Shown: positions 28,152 through 37,352 of the stretch, piece by piece
Numbering within the stretch: the first letter of the stretch is position 1
Layout of the letters: every line of letters starts with the position of its first letter
NCBI GenBank assembly: GCA_026707145.1
Contig: JAPOXK010000004.1
Location: 1 to 44,231, forward strand
DNA from: Chloroflexota bacterium
Lineage (GTDB): Bacteria > Chloroflexota > Dehalococcoidia > Bin125
Direction: 5' to 3'
Length of the DNA: 44,231 bases
Notes under the pieces: model-generated
Told to the model about the DNA's origin: nothing
The model's input: only the letters and a program-made list of their open reading frames with translations
Databases searched by the model: none
Position numbers and translations under genes: made by a program

Positions 28152-29166
28152 CGAACCGATCGCCCCTCCTCCGGCCGACGCTCCCTCCACCGGCCCGCTG
28201 ATCGAGGTGTGGCTGGAGGTCGCTCCGGCGGAGACCGAGCTGGCAGCGGCGATCCTCGAGCGCGTTGCGCCCGCGGGGGTCGCGATCGCGCTTCCCTTCG
28301 AGCAGGGCCCCGACTGCGGCGAGGCAGCGCTCTCGCCGCAGGGGCAAGCTCGCGTCAGCTGCTACCTTCCGGCTTCCTCTTGGCCGGGGCTGCGTCCCAC
28401 CGTCGCGGCGATGGTGGCGGCCACGCAGTGGCTCGGCGCGCCGGCGCAAGTGCACGCGACGCCCCTTCCCGACCGCGACTGGTCGACCGCCTGGCATGAC
28501 CACGTGCAAGTGCAGCGGTTCGGCCGTCTCGTCCTGCGGCCCACGCCCTGTGCCTATGTGAAGCGAGCGGACGAGGTCGTGGTTCACTTGGAGCCCGGCT
28601 TGGCCTTCGGCAGCGGTTCGCACGAGAGCACGCGCCTCGCCTTGATCGCGTTGGAGCGCTGGCTCCAGCCGGCCGCCAGCGCGCTTGATCTCGGCACGGG
28701 ATCCGGCGTGCTCGCCTGCGCCGCTGCTCGCCTCGGCGCTTCTCATGTGGATGCCGTCGATAGCGACCCCTTGGCGGTCGCCGCCGCTCGCCGCAACGCG
28801 CGGCTCAACGGGGTGGAGGGCGGCTTGGTGGCTGTGCGGCTCGGCGATCGTCCTCCCGATCGACGCTACGATTTCGTCGTCGCGAATCTCACCGCTCCTG
28901 CCCTCGTGGCGCTGGCGGGTGCCTTGGCCAAGGCGACTCACCCCGGCGGGATCTGCGTCGTCGCTGGCGTGATCGATCAGCAGGAAGCACGAGTAGCGCG
29001 GGCGCTGCATGCCGCTGGCCTGGAGCCGCAAGGAACGCTTCGCGAGGGAGAGTGGCGGGCGATCCAGGCAGTGCGGCCGCCGGCCGGCCGCCACCCCTCT
29101 CAGGGTCCGGAGTCACCGATTGCGAACTCTGGGTCCAGCGCGCCCTCCGGGTCGGGGATCTCCTGA
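28135..29166 (+). CDS. prmA: Ribosomal protein L11 methyltransferase
   Basis: PrmA trimethylates L11 residues using S-adenosylmethionine. The ATG at 28135 lies inside dnaJ and gives 343 residues. The N-terminal substrate-recognition domain includes WSTAWHDHVQVQRFGRLVL, and the methyltransferase domain has GLAFGSGSHESTRLAL, the SAM-binding LDLGTGSGVLACAAARLG, and VVANLTAPALV. The last ~28 residues (after VRPP) are Ser/Gly/Pro-rich, have no family counterpart, and are read through the end of the convergent M23 gene, giving a 67-bp overlap. PrmA after dnaJ is a common order in Gram-positives and Chloroflexota. Confidence 0.93.
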   Translation: MPSAPDEPIAPPPADAPSTGPLIEVWLEVAPAETELAAAILERVAPAGVAIALPFEQGPDCGEAALSPQGQARVSCYLPASSWPGLRPTVAAMVAATQWLGAPAQVHATPLPDRDWSTAWHDHVQVQRFGRLVLRPTPCAYVKRADEVVVHLEPGLAFGSGSHESTRLALIALERWLQPAASALDLGTGSGVLACAAARLGASHVDAVDSDPLAVAAARRNARLNGVEGGLVAVRLGDRPPDRRYDFVVANLTAPALVALAGALAKATHPGGICVVAGVIDQQEARVARALHAAGLEPQGTLREGEWRAIQAVRPPAGRHPSQGPESPIANSGSSAPSGSGIS

Positions 29167-30203
29167 TCCCGGATCCATTGCCCCGGATTCACCGGGATGC
29201 CGTGCACCACGATCTCCCAGTGCAGGTGTGGCCCCGTCGCGAGGCCCGTGGCGCCGATCGACCCCAGCGGATCGCCGGTCACGACGACCATTCCCTCGGT
29301 CACGAGAACTTCCGACAGGTGATAGTAGCTCGAGTGCACGCCGCCCCCGTGGTCGACGATTACGCTGTTACCGCGCCGCTGCGTCCGCCCCACCCATGCC
29401 ACCACGCCCGCGTTGGGGGCCAGTACCGGGTCGCCGTTGTCCCCGGCGAAGTCGATGCCGCTGTGATACTCGTTCGGCTCTTGGAAGTTGTATGAGCGCA
29501 GGAGTCCGAAGCTTGACGTGATCACGCCGGCCGCCGGTTGGTCGAAGAGACCGCTCCAGTGCCGCTCTGGGGTCAGCGCCCGCTGCACTGCGTCCCGGAT
29601 CTCCCGGTCTTCCCTGACCACGGCCGGATCGAGCAGCGCTTGGTTGCTCTCGTCGAGTTGGATCACCTCCGTCGCCACGGTTGCCTCCGTGACCGTGATG
29701 GTTGTCTCGATACGCAGCGCCTGCCGGCCGGCGTTGTCCGCAACCGCGATCACGAGGGGGATCGGCCCCGGGGGCGTCCGCGCCTCGACCGGGAGGATCG
29801 CGAACAGCCGGTTGCCCTCGCGAAGCAATGTGAAGATCTCACCGTTGTACGCGATGGAGGCGAAGCCGGCACCCGGCGCGTCGACGGCGACCAGAAACGC
29901 GTGCCCCTGGGTGACGTCTTGCGGGACGACGTAGATCAGGGGATCCGTTTCGAGCACCGCCTCTGGCTCGGCGGGACCCAACTGCACGACCGCCTCCGGC
30001 GGCGGCTCCGTCGTCGGCGCGGCGGCTTCGGTGCCGTCGCCGGCAGGGACCACGCTGCTTGCGGGGGCAAGGCCCTCCGGCGGCGCGACCGCTTCGTCGG
30101 GAGTGGCGCCGGCGCCGCAGGCCGCGGCGAATCCGGCCAGCGCACACAGGAGCACGAGGATCGCTGAGCGGCCGTAGCCCGGCCAGCGGGGGCCAGAAAT
30201 CAT
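29100..30203 (-). CDS. M23-family peptidase-like lipoprotein
   Basis: The 367-residue lipoprotein has a signal peptide ending in LAGFAAAC (Cys about 29), then an Ala/Pro/Thr-rich linker and a beta-rich region (about 90-190). The C-terminal LytM/M23 domain (about 220-345) shows the zinc ligands: HSGIDFAG (His, Asp) and HLHWEI (His), with [10 protein letters not shown]. All are present, so it should cut peptidoglycan cross-bridges or stems outside the membrane. The ATG is only six bases after a TACACT -10 and has no ribosome binding site, so the mRNA is probably leaderless. Confidence 0.93.
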   Translation of the reverse strand: MISGPRWPGYGRSAILVLLCALAGFAAACGAGATPDEAVAPPEGLAPASSVVPAGDGTEAAAPTTEPPPEAVVQLGPAEPEAVLETDPLIYVVPQDVTQGHAFLVAVDAPGAGFASIAYNGEIFTLLREGNRLFAILPVEARTPPGPIPLVIAVADNAGRQALRIETTITVTEATVATEVIQLDESNQALLDPAVVREDREIRDAVQRALTPERHWSGLFDQPAAGVITSSFGLLRSYNFQEPNEYHSGIDFAGDNGDPVLAPNAGVVAWVGRTQRRGNSVIVDHGGGVHSSYYHLSEVLVTEGMVVVTGDPLGSIGATGLATGPHLHWEIVVHGIPVNPGQWIRDQEIPDPEGALDPEFAIGDSGP

Positions 30204-30209
30204 GCTTAC

Positions 30210-30238
30210 AGTGTACGGCTGCTATCCGGCAGCGTCGG
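30210..30238 (-). promoter_or_regulatory. Promoter of M23 lipoprotein gene (leaderless)
   Basis: On the minus strand CCGACG (complement of 30233-30238), a 17-bp spacer and TACACT (complement of 30210-30215), then GTAAGC and the ATG. Transcription would begin at or within one base of the start codon. Confidence 0.45.
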
Positions 30239-30312
30239 GCTCGGCTCGCTATCCTCATTCTGCCTGGCGGCGCGACACGTTCCTTGGCGGGCGGAGACAG
30301 GTGGAGGAGCCA

Positions 30313-31266
30313 GTGAACGACCCGCAAGGAGAGATCAGACGGATTGCCCAGAACATCGAGCGGGTGATTCTAGGCAAGAGCCGCGAGGTCCAGCTGGCGA
30401 CGATCGCGCTCGTCAGCAACGGGCATCTCTTGATCGAGGACGTCCCCGGAACCGGCAAGACGATGCTGGCCCGCGCGCTCGCGATCTCCACCGGCTGCAC
30501 CTTCAATCGTGTGCAGTTCACGCCGGACTTGCTGCCCTCGGACGTGACCGGCGTCTCGATCTACAACCAGAAGCGCGGGGATTTCGAATGGCGGCCGGGG
30601 CCCGTCGTCGCGCAGATCGTGCTGGCCGACGAGATCAACCGCGCCACGCCCAAAACCCAATCGGCCTTGCTGGAGGCCATGGAGGAGCGGCAGGTGACCG
30701 TGGACGGCGTGACCCGGCCGTTGCCGCAACCCTTCATGGTCATGGCTACGCAGAACCCCGTGGAGTACGAGGGCACCTTTCCGCTCCCCGAGGCGCAGCT
30801 GGACCGCTTCCTACTCCGAGTGCGCCTCGGCTACCCCGACCAAGCCGATGAGGTGGCGGTGCTCGAGGGCCAGCAGGAGCGCCACCCCATCGGCGATCTG
30901 CAGCCCGTGATAGCACCCGAGCGGATCCTCGACCTGCAAGCGGCGGTGCGGAGCATCTGGGTCGATCCGCTCATCAAGCAATACATCGTCGAGATCGCGA
31001 GCGGCACCCGCAGCCACCCGGCGGTGTTTCTCGGCGCTTCGCCGCGCGGCTCGCTGGCGCTCTTCCGCTGCGCCCAGGCGCAGGCGCTCATCGCGGGGCG
31101 CGACTACGTCACCCCCGATGACGTCAAGGAGCTGGCGCCGTTCGCTCTGGGTCACCGGATCATCGTCAGCCCCACCGCGCAGGCGCGTGAGACCGACGCC
31201 TCCACGGTCGTCCAGGAGACGCTGCAGCGGGTGCCGGTGCCGGGCGCGCGCGCAGGCACACGGTGA
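30313..31266 (+). CDS. MoxR-family AAA+ ATPase
   Basis: A 317-residue AAA+ protein. Walker A is [15 protein letters not shown], Walker B is [26 protein letters not shown], and [20 protein letters not shown] holds the sensor and Arg region. The GTG at 30313 is chosen because GGAGGAG lies four bases upstream and [20 protein letters not shown] then matches the family N-terminus. MoxR ATPases work as chaperones with von Willebrand/DUF58-type partners, often on envelope or secreted proteins. It is the first gene of MoxR-DUF58-transglutaminase and overlaps the next gene by 4 bp (GTGA). Confidence 0.94.
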   Translation: MNDPQGEIRRIAQNIERVILGKSREVQLATIALVSNGHLLIEDVPGTGKTMLARALAISTGCTFNRVQFTPDLLPSDVTGVSIYNQKRGDFEWRPGPVVAQIVLADEINRATPKTQSALLEAMEERQVTVDGVTRPLPQPFMVMATQNPVEYEGTFPLPEAQLDRFLLRVRLGYPDQADEVAVLEGQQERHPIGDLQPVIAPERILDLQAAVRSIWVDPLIKQYIVEIASGTRSHPAVFLGASPRGSLALFRCAQAQALIAGRDYVTPDDVKELAPFALGHRIIVSPTAQARETDASTVVQETLQRVPVPGARAGTR

Positions 31267-32534
31267 TCCGATTCCCCTGGCGCCTGCTGCGGGCGGGCTA
31301 TCGGGCGACGCTGGGCCGGCGGCGCATGCTCACCGGCGTCGTGCTGGCGCTGGTGCTGGCGCTGGTGCTCGCGTTCATCTCCAACTTCTGGTTGCCGTTT
31401 CGGATCGGCTACGTGCTGCTGTTCGCGCTGATGGCGGGTGCCTTGTGGACCTGGCTGCACACGCAGGGGCTGCGCGTCCGACGCGACCTGGCGCAGACAC
31501 GGCTCACGGCCGGCGACTCGCTCTTGGAGCGCATCGAGATCGCCAACCGACTGCGTCTCCCCAAGCTCTGGCTGGAGGTGCGCTCCGTCTCGGATCTGCC
31601 GCGCGAGCACGGGAGCCGCGTGGTCTCGCTGGGATCGCGCGCCCGGCGATCCTGGGAGGTCGCGACCGTCTGTCCGCGCCGCGGCCTGTTCACGCTTGGG
31701 CCCGTGACGGTTCGCGTCTCCGACCCCTTCGACCTCTTCCACTGGGAGCGGCGATTCGGCCGCAAGCAGGAGATCGTGGTCTATCCGCGCGCCCTGGATC
31801 TGCCGGGATACGCGCTCCCGCCGGCCAGCCTGCCCGGCGAGGGACGCTACCGCCGCCGCGCGCACTACGTCACCCCCAACGCCGCCGGCGTGCGCGAGTA
31901 CCAGTCGGGCGACGCCCTCAACCGCATTCATTGGCCCAGCACGGTCCGCACCGGGGAGCTGATGGTCAAGACCTTCGAGTTCGACCCCGCTTCGCACGTC
32001 TGGGTGGTCCTCGATATGGACGCGCGCGTCCAGGCTGGCAGCGGCGACGAGTCGACCACGGAATACGCGGTCACCGTCGCGGCCTCGCTGGTCCGCCACT
32101 TCCTCGCCCAGAGCCGGGTCGTGGGGCTGCTCACCTTCTCGGATGGCTTGCACATGATCGAGCCGGATCGCGGCGGCGCCCAGCTCACCCATATGCTGGA
32201 GTTGCTGGCCGTCGTCCAACCCGTCGGCGATGTCGGCCTCGGCTCCCTCCTGCTGCAACACGGCCATAGCTGGGGCCGGCAGACCACGCTGATCGCGGTC
32301 ACTTCGTCGGTCGAACGCCGCTGGACGCACGCCTTGCGGGCCCTGCGGATCCGGGGAGTGCGCACCGCGGCCACCCTGATCGACGCGGAGTCCTTCGGCG
32401 GGCCCGCGGGCGCCGCCGCTTTGCGGAGCGAGCTGCTCGCCAACCAGATCGCCGCGACCCGCGTCGGCCGGGGCGACGACATTCCGGCGGCGCTGTCCCG
32501 TACCGCCGGCCAGCCCCTGGCGGCCGCGCCGTAG
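31263..32534 (+). CDS. DUF58 domain protein
   Basis: The 423-residue protein has two N-terminal membrane spans (about 22-42 and 46-66) and a cytoplasmic part. The DUF58 signature [17 protein letters not shown] and LMVKTFEFD leads into a vWA-like domain ([12 protein letters not shown] and following). It is translationally coupled to the MoxR gene by a GTGA overlap, consistent with the known functional pairing of MoxR ATPases with DUF58 proteins. The transglutaminase-like gene begins within 2 bp of its stop. The exact role is unknown; a chaperone/adaptor for envelope protein assembly is the usual proposal. Confidence 0.92.
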   Translation: MIRFPWRLLRAGYRATLGRRRMLTGVVLALVLALVLAFISNFWLPFRIGYVLLFALMAGALWTWLHTQGLRVRRDLAQTRLTAGDSLLERIEIANRLRLPKLWLEVRSVSDLPREHGSRVVSLGSRARRSWEVATVCPRRGLFTLGPVTVRVSDPFDLFHWERRFGRKQEIVVYPRALDLPGYALPPASLPGEGRYRRRAHYVTPNAAGVREYQSGDALNRIHWPSTVRTGELMVKTFEFDPASHVWVVLDMDARVQAGSGDESTTEYAVTVAASLVRHFLAQSRVVGLLTFSDGLHMIEPDRGGAQLTHMLELLAVVQPVGDVGLGSLLLQHGHSWGRQTTLIAVTSSVERRWTHALRALRIRGVRTAATLIDAESFGGPAGAAALRSELLANQIAATRVGRGDDIPAALSRTAGQPLAAAP

Positions 32535-32536
32535 CC

Positions 32537-35194
32537 GTGCGGGAACCCGTGCGGGAAGAGGTGCGGGAGCCGGGGCCGCGCGCCGGGGCCGCGGCCGTCG
32601 CCGTCCGGGGCCGCGGCCTGGCCGAGCAAGCCGTCACCGCCGCTCTGCTGGCGATCCTCCTGCTCGCCGTTGCCGACAGCATCGTGGAGGCCGGGTGGGT
32701 GGAGGAGATGCCCGAGCTGCGGCTGCTGGTGGTGCTGGCGCTCGGATGCGCCCTGCTGCTGGCCCCCCTGCGCGCGCATTGGCTACCCCTGCTGGGCGCG
32801 GGCCTGCTCGCCGGGGCGATCGTCGTCCTCTGGCAGGTGCTGAGCCTGGGCTCCATCGACCAGCAGCCCCTCTTCTGGGACCGCTTCCAAGACCTGGGGG
32901 CGCGGCTTGAGGACTGGTTCGGGCAGGCATTCAGCTCGGGCATCGCGACGGGCAACCTACCGTTCGTGCTGTTCGCCGCCGCCGCGCTCTGGGGCGTGGC
33001 CTTCCTGGGGTCGTTCTTCATGCTGCGCCGGCGCAACGCCTGGCCCGTGATCCTGGCCGGCGCCGCCATGATCGCCGTCAACCTCGCCTATGCCGGCGGC
33101 GATCAGTGGGACGCGAACTTCGGCGTCTTCCTGGGGGCGGCCGTGGTGCTGGCCCTGCGCGCGCACCTCTCGCGGCGCTTCGCCCGCTTGCGCGATCAGG
33201 GCTCGGAGGTCCCGGTGCGGCTGACCTGGCACGCCCTGGCCGTGGGGGTCCTGCTGGCCGCGCTGCTGGTGGGCGGCAGCCGCGCCGCCCCGCGCCCGGA
33301 CGAGTCCGAGGCGCTCGTCAGCATCTGGAACCGCGCCACCGATCCCTTCGCGGGCCTGGCCGACGAGGTCGACCGCCTCTTCACCGCGCTGGGCTCCGGC
33401 CGGGCGCCTCCGCTGCACTCCTTCGGGGAAGGCTTCGCTCTGCAGGCCGAGATCGATCCCGGGGGGAGCGTCGTGGTGCAGGTGGAGACGTCCGAGACGG
33501 GCTTGCTGCGCGGATCGTCGTACGACCGCTATACCGGCCATGGCTGGACGCAGAGCGAGATCCAGATGGCATCCGTGCCCGCCGGGGAGCCGCTCCCGGT
33601 CGATCCGTCGGCGGGCGCCTTCGGCTACGCCGCCCGGCGCGAGGTGACGAGCCTGGTCTCGGTCGCGCGCTCCCCGCGCGTCTACTTCAGCGTGGGGCAG
33701 CCGCTGATCCTGGACGAAGAGGCGGAGGCCGTGCAGGTCGGCGAGACGGTGGTGCGGGCCGAGGTCGGCAACCCCCGCCTCCCCAGCGTCGCGCCCGATC
33801 TGGCCCGGGCGCTGCGGGAGATCAGCATTCTCCAGGAGCGCGGCGATCTCTCCGACCTCGCCGCCCTCAGCCTCCTCCCCTCCGGCTACGAGATCCTGGA
33901 GATCGAGCGCGGCTTCGGCGGCATCGCCGCCTTCGTCCTTCGCAGCGCGCCCGTGGCGCCGGACGTCTTGGCCCTGCGCTCGCTCGGCCGCATCCACGCC
34001 GGCGCCGAGTACGCCGTCCGGGGCTCCGTGTCGGACGCGACGGAGGACGAGCTGCGGGCCGCGGGCCGCGCCTATCCCCAGTGGGTGCTGTCGCGCAACC
34101 TGCAGCTCCCGGCCGAGCTGAACGATGAGGCGTTCGAGCGCCTGCAAGCGCTGGCGCTGGCCCTCACCTCGTCGGCCCGGACCCCGTACGACGCGGCCGT
34201 GGTCCTGGAGTCGTATCTCTGCTGCCAGCCCCGCGTCGGCCCCAGCGGCCTGCCGATCCGCGATGCCGGCGGCCGGCCGGTTCCCCTCTACCCCTTCAAT
34301 CCGCTGATTCCGCCGTCCCCGGCCGAGACGGACGCGGTGAGCTGGTTCCTGTTCGAGTTCAGGGACGAGCAGGGCTTTCCCTTGGGCGGCTACTACGACT
34401 ACCACGCCAGCGCCATGGCGGTCCTCTTGCGCAGCCTGGGCATCCCGGCGCGCATCAGCACCGGCTTCGTGCTCAACGAGGGCAACTTCGACGAGGGCAG
34501 CGGCTCCTTCGTCGTGCGCGCGCGGCACGCCTACACCTGGGTCGAAGTGTTCTTCCCCGGCTACGGCTGGGTCGACTTCGACCCCACGCCCTCCGGGACG
34601 GGAGCGGGCTTCACCGAGATCCAGGGCCGCCGGCTGGGCGTGCAGCGTCTCCCGCCCACGGATCCGGCCGCGGACATCTCCGCCAATCCCGATCCCCGTC
34701 TGGGCGGCTTCTCGGCCATTCTGGACGACCTCGAGCGGCTTCCCGAGATCGGCGGGCCCGAGGCGGCCGAGGAGGACGCGCCGGAGGGTGGCTCCTCCCT
34801 CCTCTGGATCGCGCTGGCGGCCGTTCTGGGGACGCTCGCCGCGGGCGGCCTGGGCGGCCGGTTGGCCTGGGAGTGGTCGCTGCGCGGCCTCGGCCCCGCC
34901 GAGCGAAGCTGGGCCAGCCTGCACCGTCTCGCCCGCTGGGCCGGACTCTCCGGCGCCCCCAGTGCGACGCCGGCCGAGTTCGCCGGACGGCTGGACGCCC
35001 GCCTGCGCGCCCCCGGCGACGCCGGACGCCTGGCGCGCCATTACGTGCGCGTGCGCTACGGACGCGGCGTCCTGGACGCCCGCGAGCGCGATCAGGTGCG
35101 GCGCTCCTACCTGCATCTGCGCGGCCTGCTGCTGCGCCGCATCCTGCGCGCCGCCGCCCGCCCGCGCCGTCCCTCGCTGCGCCGGTTTTTCTAG
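32537..35194 (+). CDS. Transglutaminase-like membrane protein (TgpA type), catalytic Cys replaced
   Basis: The 885-residue protein has about seven membrane spans in its first ~250 residues, an extracytoplasmic region, a transglutaminase-like core (about 590-700), one more span (about 755-780) and a cytoplasmic DUF4129-like tail. The core aligns with the TgpA pattern: ASAMAVLLRSLGIPARISTGF, RARHAYTWVEVFF with the His, and GWVDFDPTPSG with the Asp. The expected Cys in 'G-Y-C-D-Y' is Tyr620 (GYYDYHASAM), so it may be catalytically inactive. Three in-frame GTG codons 12 bp apart (32537, 32549, 32561) are possible starts. It is the last gene of the MoxR-DUF58 operon. Confidence 0.9.
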   Translation: MREPVREEVREPGPRAGAAAVAVRGRGLAEQAVTAALLAILLLAVADSIVEAGWVEEMPELRLLVVLALGCALLLAPLRAHWLPLLGAGLLAGAIVVLWQVLSLGSIDQQPLFWDRFQDLGARLEDWFGQAFSSGIATGNLPFVLFAAAALWGVAFLGSFFMLRRRNAWPVILAGAAMIAVNLAYAGGDQWDANFGVFLGAAVVLALRAHLSRRFARLRDQGSEVPVRLTWHALAVGVLLAALLVGGSRAAPRPDESEALVSIWNRATDPFAGLADEVDRLFTALGSGRAPPLHSFGEGFALQAEIDPGGSVVVQVETSETGLLRGSSYDRYTGHGWTQSEIQMASVPAGEPLPVDPSAGAFGYAARREVTSLVSVARSPRVYFSVGQPLILDEEAEAVQVGETVVRAEVGNPRLPSVAPDLARALREISILQERGDLSDLAALSLLPSGYEILEIERGFGGIAAFVLRSAPVAPDVLALRSLGRIHAGAEYAVRGSVSDATEDELRAAGRAYPQWVLSRNLQLPAELNDEAFERLQALALALTSSARTPYDAAVVLESYLCCQPRVGPSGLPIRDAGGRPVPLYPFNPLIPPSPAETDAVSWFLFEFRDEQGFPLGGYYDYHASAMAVLLRSLGIPARISTGFVLNEGNFDEGSGSFVVRARHAYTWVEVFFPGYGWVDFDPTPSGTGAGFTEIQGRRLGVQRLPPTDPAADISANPDPRLGGFSAILDDLERLPEIGGPEAAEEDAPEGGSSLLWIALAAVLGTLAAGGLGGRLAWEWSLRGLGPAERSWASLHRLARWAGLSGAPSATPAEFAGRLDARLRAPGDAGRLARHYVRVRYGRGVLDARERDQVRRSYLHLRGLLLRRILRAAARPRRPSLRRFF

Positions 35195-35202
35195 CCCGTC
35201 GC

Positions 35203-35208
35203 TATAAT
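35203..35208 (+). promoter_or_regulatory. Perfect TATAAT -10 before the DUF4377 gene
   Basis: TATAAT lies nine bases after the transglutaminase stop. No good -35 is found at 17 bp. The expected transcript would start near 35215 with a 90-nt GC-rich leader before the GTG at 35307. Confidence 0.45.
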
Positions 35209-35306
35209 TAGCTGGTCAAGTAGGGCGGCGATCGGCCGGCAGCGATGGCGCGGCCGCGCTTGGGGCGGGGGCCGGGCGCCGCCGTCTGAAGGGACCGAAG
35301 GCGAAC

Positions 35307-35690
35307 GTGAAGCCGCTTTCCGCGCCGCTGCTCCTGATCGTCCTCGCCGCGATCACCCTCTTCGGCATCGCCTGCCGCGGGAGTTCCGGCAGCGAGGTCC
35401 GCGAGGGCGTGGCCGAGCCGGAGCCGGTGGATGCGGGCGGCATGGTGCGCGCCGTCACGGTGGGGCCGGAGTTGGTGGACTGCGTCGGCGTGGGACCCCG
35501 GCTGTGCATGGTCGTCGATGGTGAGCTGTTCTACGACGCGATCGACGGCTTCGAGTACGAGGAGGGCTACCACTACCGGCTCCGCATCGAGCAATACGAC
35601 GCCTGGCCGGGCCAGGAAGAGCCGCCGGCCGACGCGGGACGCTACGGCTACCGGCTGATCGAGATCATCAGCAAAACCCCGGCGCCGTGA
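35307..35690 (+). CDS. DUF4377 domain lipoprotein
   Basis: A 127-residue secreted protein. The signal peptide ends in LFGIAC (Cys about 23). The rest matches the DUF4377 pattern: VGPELVDCVGVGPRLCMVV, IDGFEYEEGYHYRLRI, PPADAGRYGYRLIEIISKT. The two Cys residues in the first motif may form a disulfide. DUF4377 occurs alone or joined to META/HslJ domains in heat-shock-type lipoproteins and has no defined activity. The GTG start follows AAGG by five bases. Confidence 0.87.
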   Translation: MKPLSAPLLLIVLAAITLFGIACRGSSGSEVREGVAEPEPVDAGGMVRAVTVGPELVDCVGVGPRLCMVVDGELFYDAIDGFEYEEGYHYRLRIEQYDAWPGQEEPPADAGRYGYRLIEIISKTPAP

Positions 35691-35736
35691 GGCCGCCGCG
35701 CGGGCCGGGAAGGCGGCCGGGAACGAGAGGCTCTCA

Positions 35737-35979
35737 ATGAAGAAGCTGTTTATCGCGGGGGCGATCGGCCTGGTGCTCTCCCTCACCCTGCTGGGCAGCG
35801 CCGGCCTGGCCCTGATGACGCGGCTGGCGCTGCGGGCGGCCAAGGCCGGCCCGCCGGGCGGCGCCAAGGAGGGCGGGGAGCACTCGGCCTGCGGCTCGGC
35901 TTGCCGTCTCTTCGGCTCCGCCGTGCACTTCGCCGACGCGGCCCTGCGGCGCCTCTTCAAGGCGCGCCTGGGAGACTAG
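35737..35979 (+). CDS. Small membrane-anchored protein, unknown
   Basis: The 80-residue protein begins MKKLFIAGAIGLVLSLTLLG with one hydrophobic segment (about 4-28), then a Gly/Ala/Lys linker, two Cys separated by three residues (ACGSAC) and a basic, amphipathic end (FADAALRRLFKARLGD). It could be a signal-anchored or secreted peptide with a CxxxC-type pair. GAGAGG stands eight bases before the ATG, and codon use is as in its neighbours. I do not recognise a family. Confidence 0.6.
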   Translation: MKKLFIAGAIGLVLSLTLLGSAGLALMTRLALRAAKAGPPGGAKEGGEHSACGSACRLFGSAVHFADAALRRLFKARLGD

Positions 35980-36011
35980 GACCGGCGGCGGGAGTTCGCG
36001 AGCGACTGTTG

Positions 36012-36935
36012 ATGATCCCCGGACGCCGTTTCCCCGGGCGCTTGGCCGTGATTCCGCTGATGCGGGTGGCCGCGGCCGCCCTGGCCGCCGCCGCGCTGGC
36101 GGGGATCGTGGCCTGCTCGGGCGGCGACGAGCAGCCGACCCTGTGGATCAGCGGCATCCCCGACCAGGACGCGAGCTTGCTGGAGGCGCGCTTCACGGCC
36201 CTGGCCGCGTACCTCGCCGAGGAGACCGGCCTCGACGTGCGCTACGTCCCCCACGACAGCTACGCGGCCGTCGTCACCGCCTTCGAGGCGGGCGGCGTGC
36301 ACCTGGCCTGGTACGGCGGCCTCGCCGGCGTCCAGGCCCGCCTGGCCGTCCCGGAGGCGGAGGCGATCGCCCAGCGCCCGCGCGACGCCGCCTTCCACTC
36401 CGTCTTCGTGGCCGCGCCGGACTCCGGCATCACGGATCTCGCCGGCCTGCGCGGCCGGACGCTGACCTTCGGCTCCGAGGGCTCCAACTCCGGCCACCTC
36501 ATGCCCCGCTTCTTCCTGCGGGAGGCGGGCATCAATGTGGAGCGCGACCTGGCCGCGATCGGGTTCAGCGGGTCGCACGACCGCACCTGGCGGCTCGTCG
36601 CGGACGGCGCCTTCGACGCCGGCGCCCTCAACGCGGTGGTCTGGGAGGCGCGCGCCGCCGCCGGGGAGGTGGACCGCGCCAAGGTGGAGGTCTTCTTCCG
36701 TACGCCCCCCTACGTCAACTACCACTGGGTCGTGAACCGCGCCGTCGACGCCAGTCACGGGGCGGGCACGGTGGACAAGCTCCGGGCCGCGCTCTTGGCC
36801 ATCGACGTATCGAAGGGCGGCCGGGCGCAGGCGATCGCCGAGGCCTTCCAGACCGATCGCTTCATCCCCACGGCCAACGCAAACTACCGGCCGATCGAGG
36901 AGGTGGCGCGGGAGCTGGGGATCATCGGGCCGTAG
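36012..36935 (+). CDS. PhnD-like ABC transporter substrate-binding lipoprotein
   Basis: The 307-residue protein has a lipoprotein signal (LAGIVAC) and then WISGIPDQDASLLEARF, LAAYLAEETGLDVRYVPH, YAAVVTAFEAGGVHLAWYGGLAGVQARL and AIAQRPRDAAFHSVFVA. This is the PhnD / phosphate-phosphonate-binding fold; databases also call the 'IPDQD...GGLxGVQAR' subgroup putative selenate-binding. No permease or ATPase gene is beside it. The start at 36012 is the likeliest; ATG 36060 would still give a signal peptide. The last ~50 codons are repeated twice downstream in truncated form, marking this 3' end as a site of duplication or insertion. Confidence 0.85.
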   Translation: MIPGRRFPGRLAVIPLMRVAAAALAAAALAGIVACSGGDEQPTLWISGIPDQDASLLEARFTALAAYLAEETGLDVRYVPHDSYAAVVTAFEAGGVHLAWYGGLAGVQARLAVPEAEAIAQRPRDAAFHSVFVAAPDSGITDLAGLRGRTLTFGSEGSNSGHLMPRFFLREAGINVERDLAAIGFSGSHDRTWRLVADGAFDAGALNAVVWEARAAAGEVDRAKVEVFFRTPPYVNYHWVVNRAVDASHGAGTVDKLRAALLAIDVSKGGRAQAIAEAFQTDRFIPTANANYRPIEEVARELGIIGP

Positions 36936-36966
36936 CGGCGCGTTCGCGGCGCAACGGAGAGCTTGG
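36789..36966 (+). repeat. Direct repeat, copy 1: 3' end of the PhnD-like gene
   Basis: This is the intact gene's own tail plus about 30 bp beyond the stop. Copy 2 lies at 37094-37271 (offset 305 bp; about nine bases in ten identical by eye) and copy 3 at 38020-38115 (offset 858 bp from copy 2). Copy 2 carries synonymous as well as amino-acid changes relative to copy 1. The 36936-37078 spacer that follows has no gene I can support. Confidence 0.9.
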
Positions 36967-37078
36967 CTTGACGGCGGAGGCGCGACCGTTAGCGTGAGAG
37001 CAGCGGTGCCGGGGGGTTGTCAGCCCGCAAGCGCTCGGCAAGGTAGCGGCCTATCCGAGCGCGCCCGGTGCCGTTGTT

Positions 37079-37240
37079 ATGCTATCCGGCGGTGCACTCC
37101 TAGCCATCGACGCCTCGCGCGGCGGCCGGGCGCAGGCGATCGCCGAGGCCTTCCAGACCGACCGCTTCATCCCCACGGCCAACGAGAACTACCGGCCGAT
37201 CGAGGAGGTGGCGCGGGAGCTGGGGATCATCGAGCCGTAG
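37079..37240 (+). pseudogene. Truncated PhnD-like gene tail, copy 2
   Basis: From 37094 the sequence encodes ALLAIDASRGGRAQAIAEAF and onward to GIIEP and a TAG, matching the last 48 residues of the intact protein. An in-frame ATG at 37079 gives a 53-codon frame opening MLSGG. Changes against copy 1 include GCG/GCA, TTG/CTA and GAT/GAC (all silent), Val to Ala, Lys to Arg, Ala to Glu and Gly to Glu. The mix of silent and conservative changes suggests descent from a once-functional paralogue rather than a fresh copy. TATGCT at 37078-37083 resembles a -10 but overlaps the ATG. Weak homology to copy 3's flank continues to about 37325. Confidence 0.8.
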
Positions 37241-37352
37241 CGGCCTGTTCGCGGCGCCACGGACGGCCAGGATTTTCCGGGGTTGGTGCAGGCGTGCGCG
37301 TCGGGCTAAGGCTGGCGGTTAGAGATTTTCGCGGCATGGCTTGCCGCCGTCG

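Noticed and set aside
32957-35116. 719-codon frame antisense to the transglutaminase-like gene
   Set aside because: It lacks any membrane or domain pattern and opposes a gene with clear spans and motifs; a GC artefact.
35165-35192. GC-rich sequence followed by TTTTT near the end of the transglutaminase-like gene
   Set aside because: The T-run is part of the last codons and no stable stem precedes it, so I do not call a terminator.
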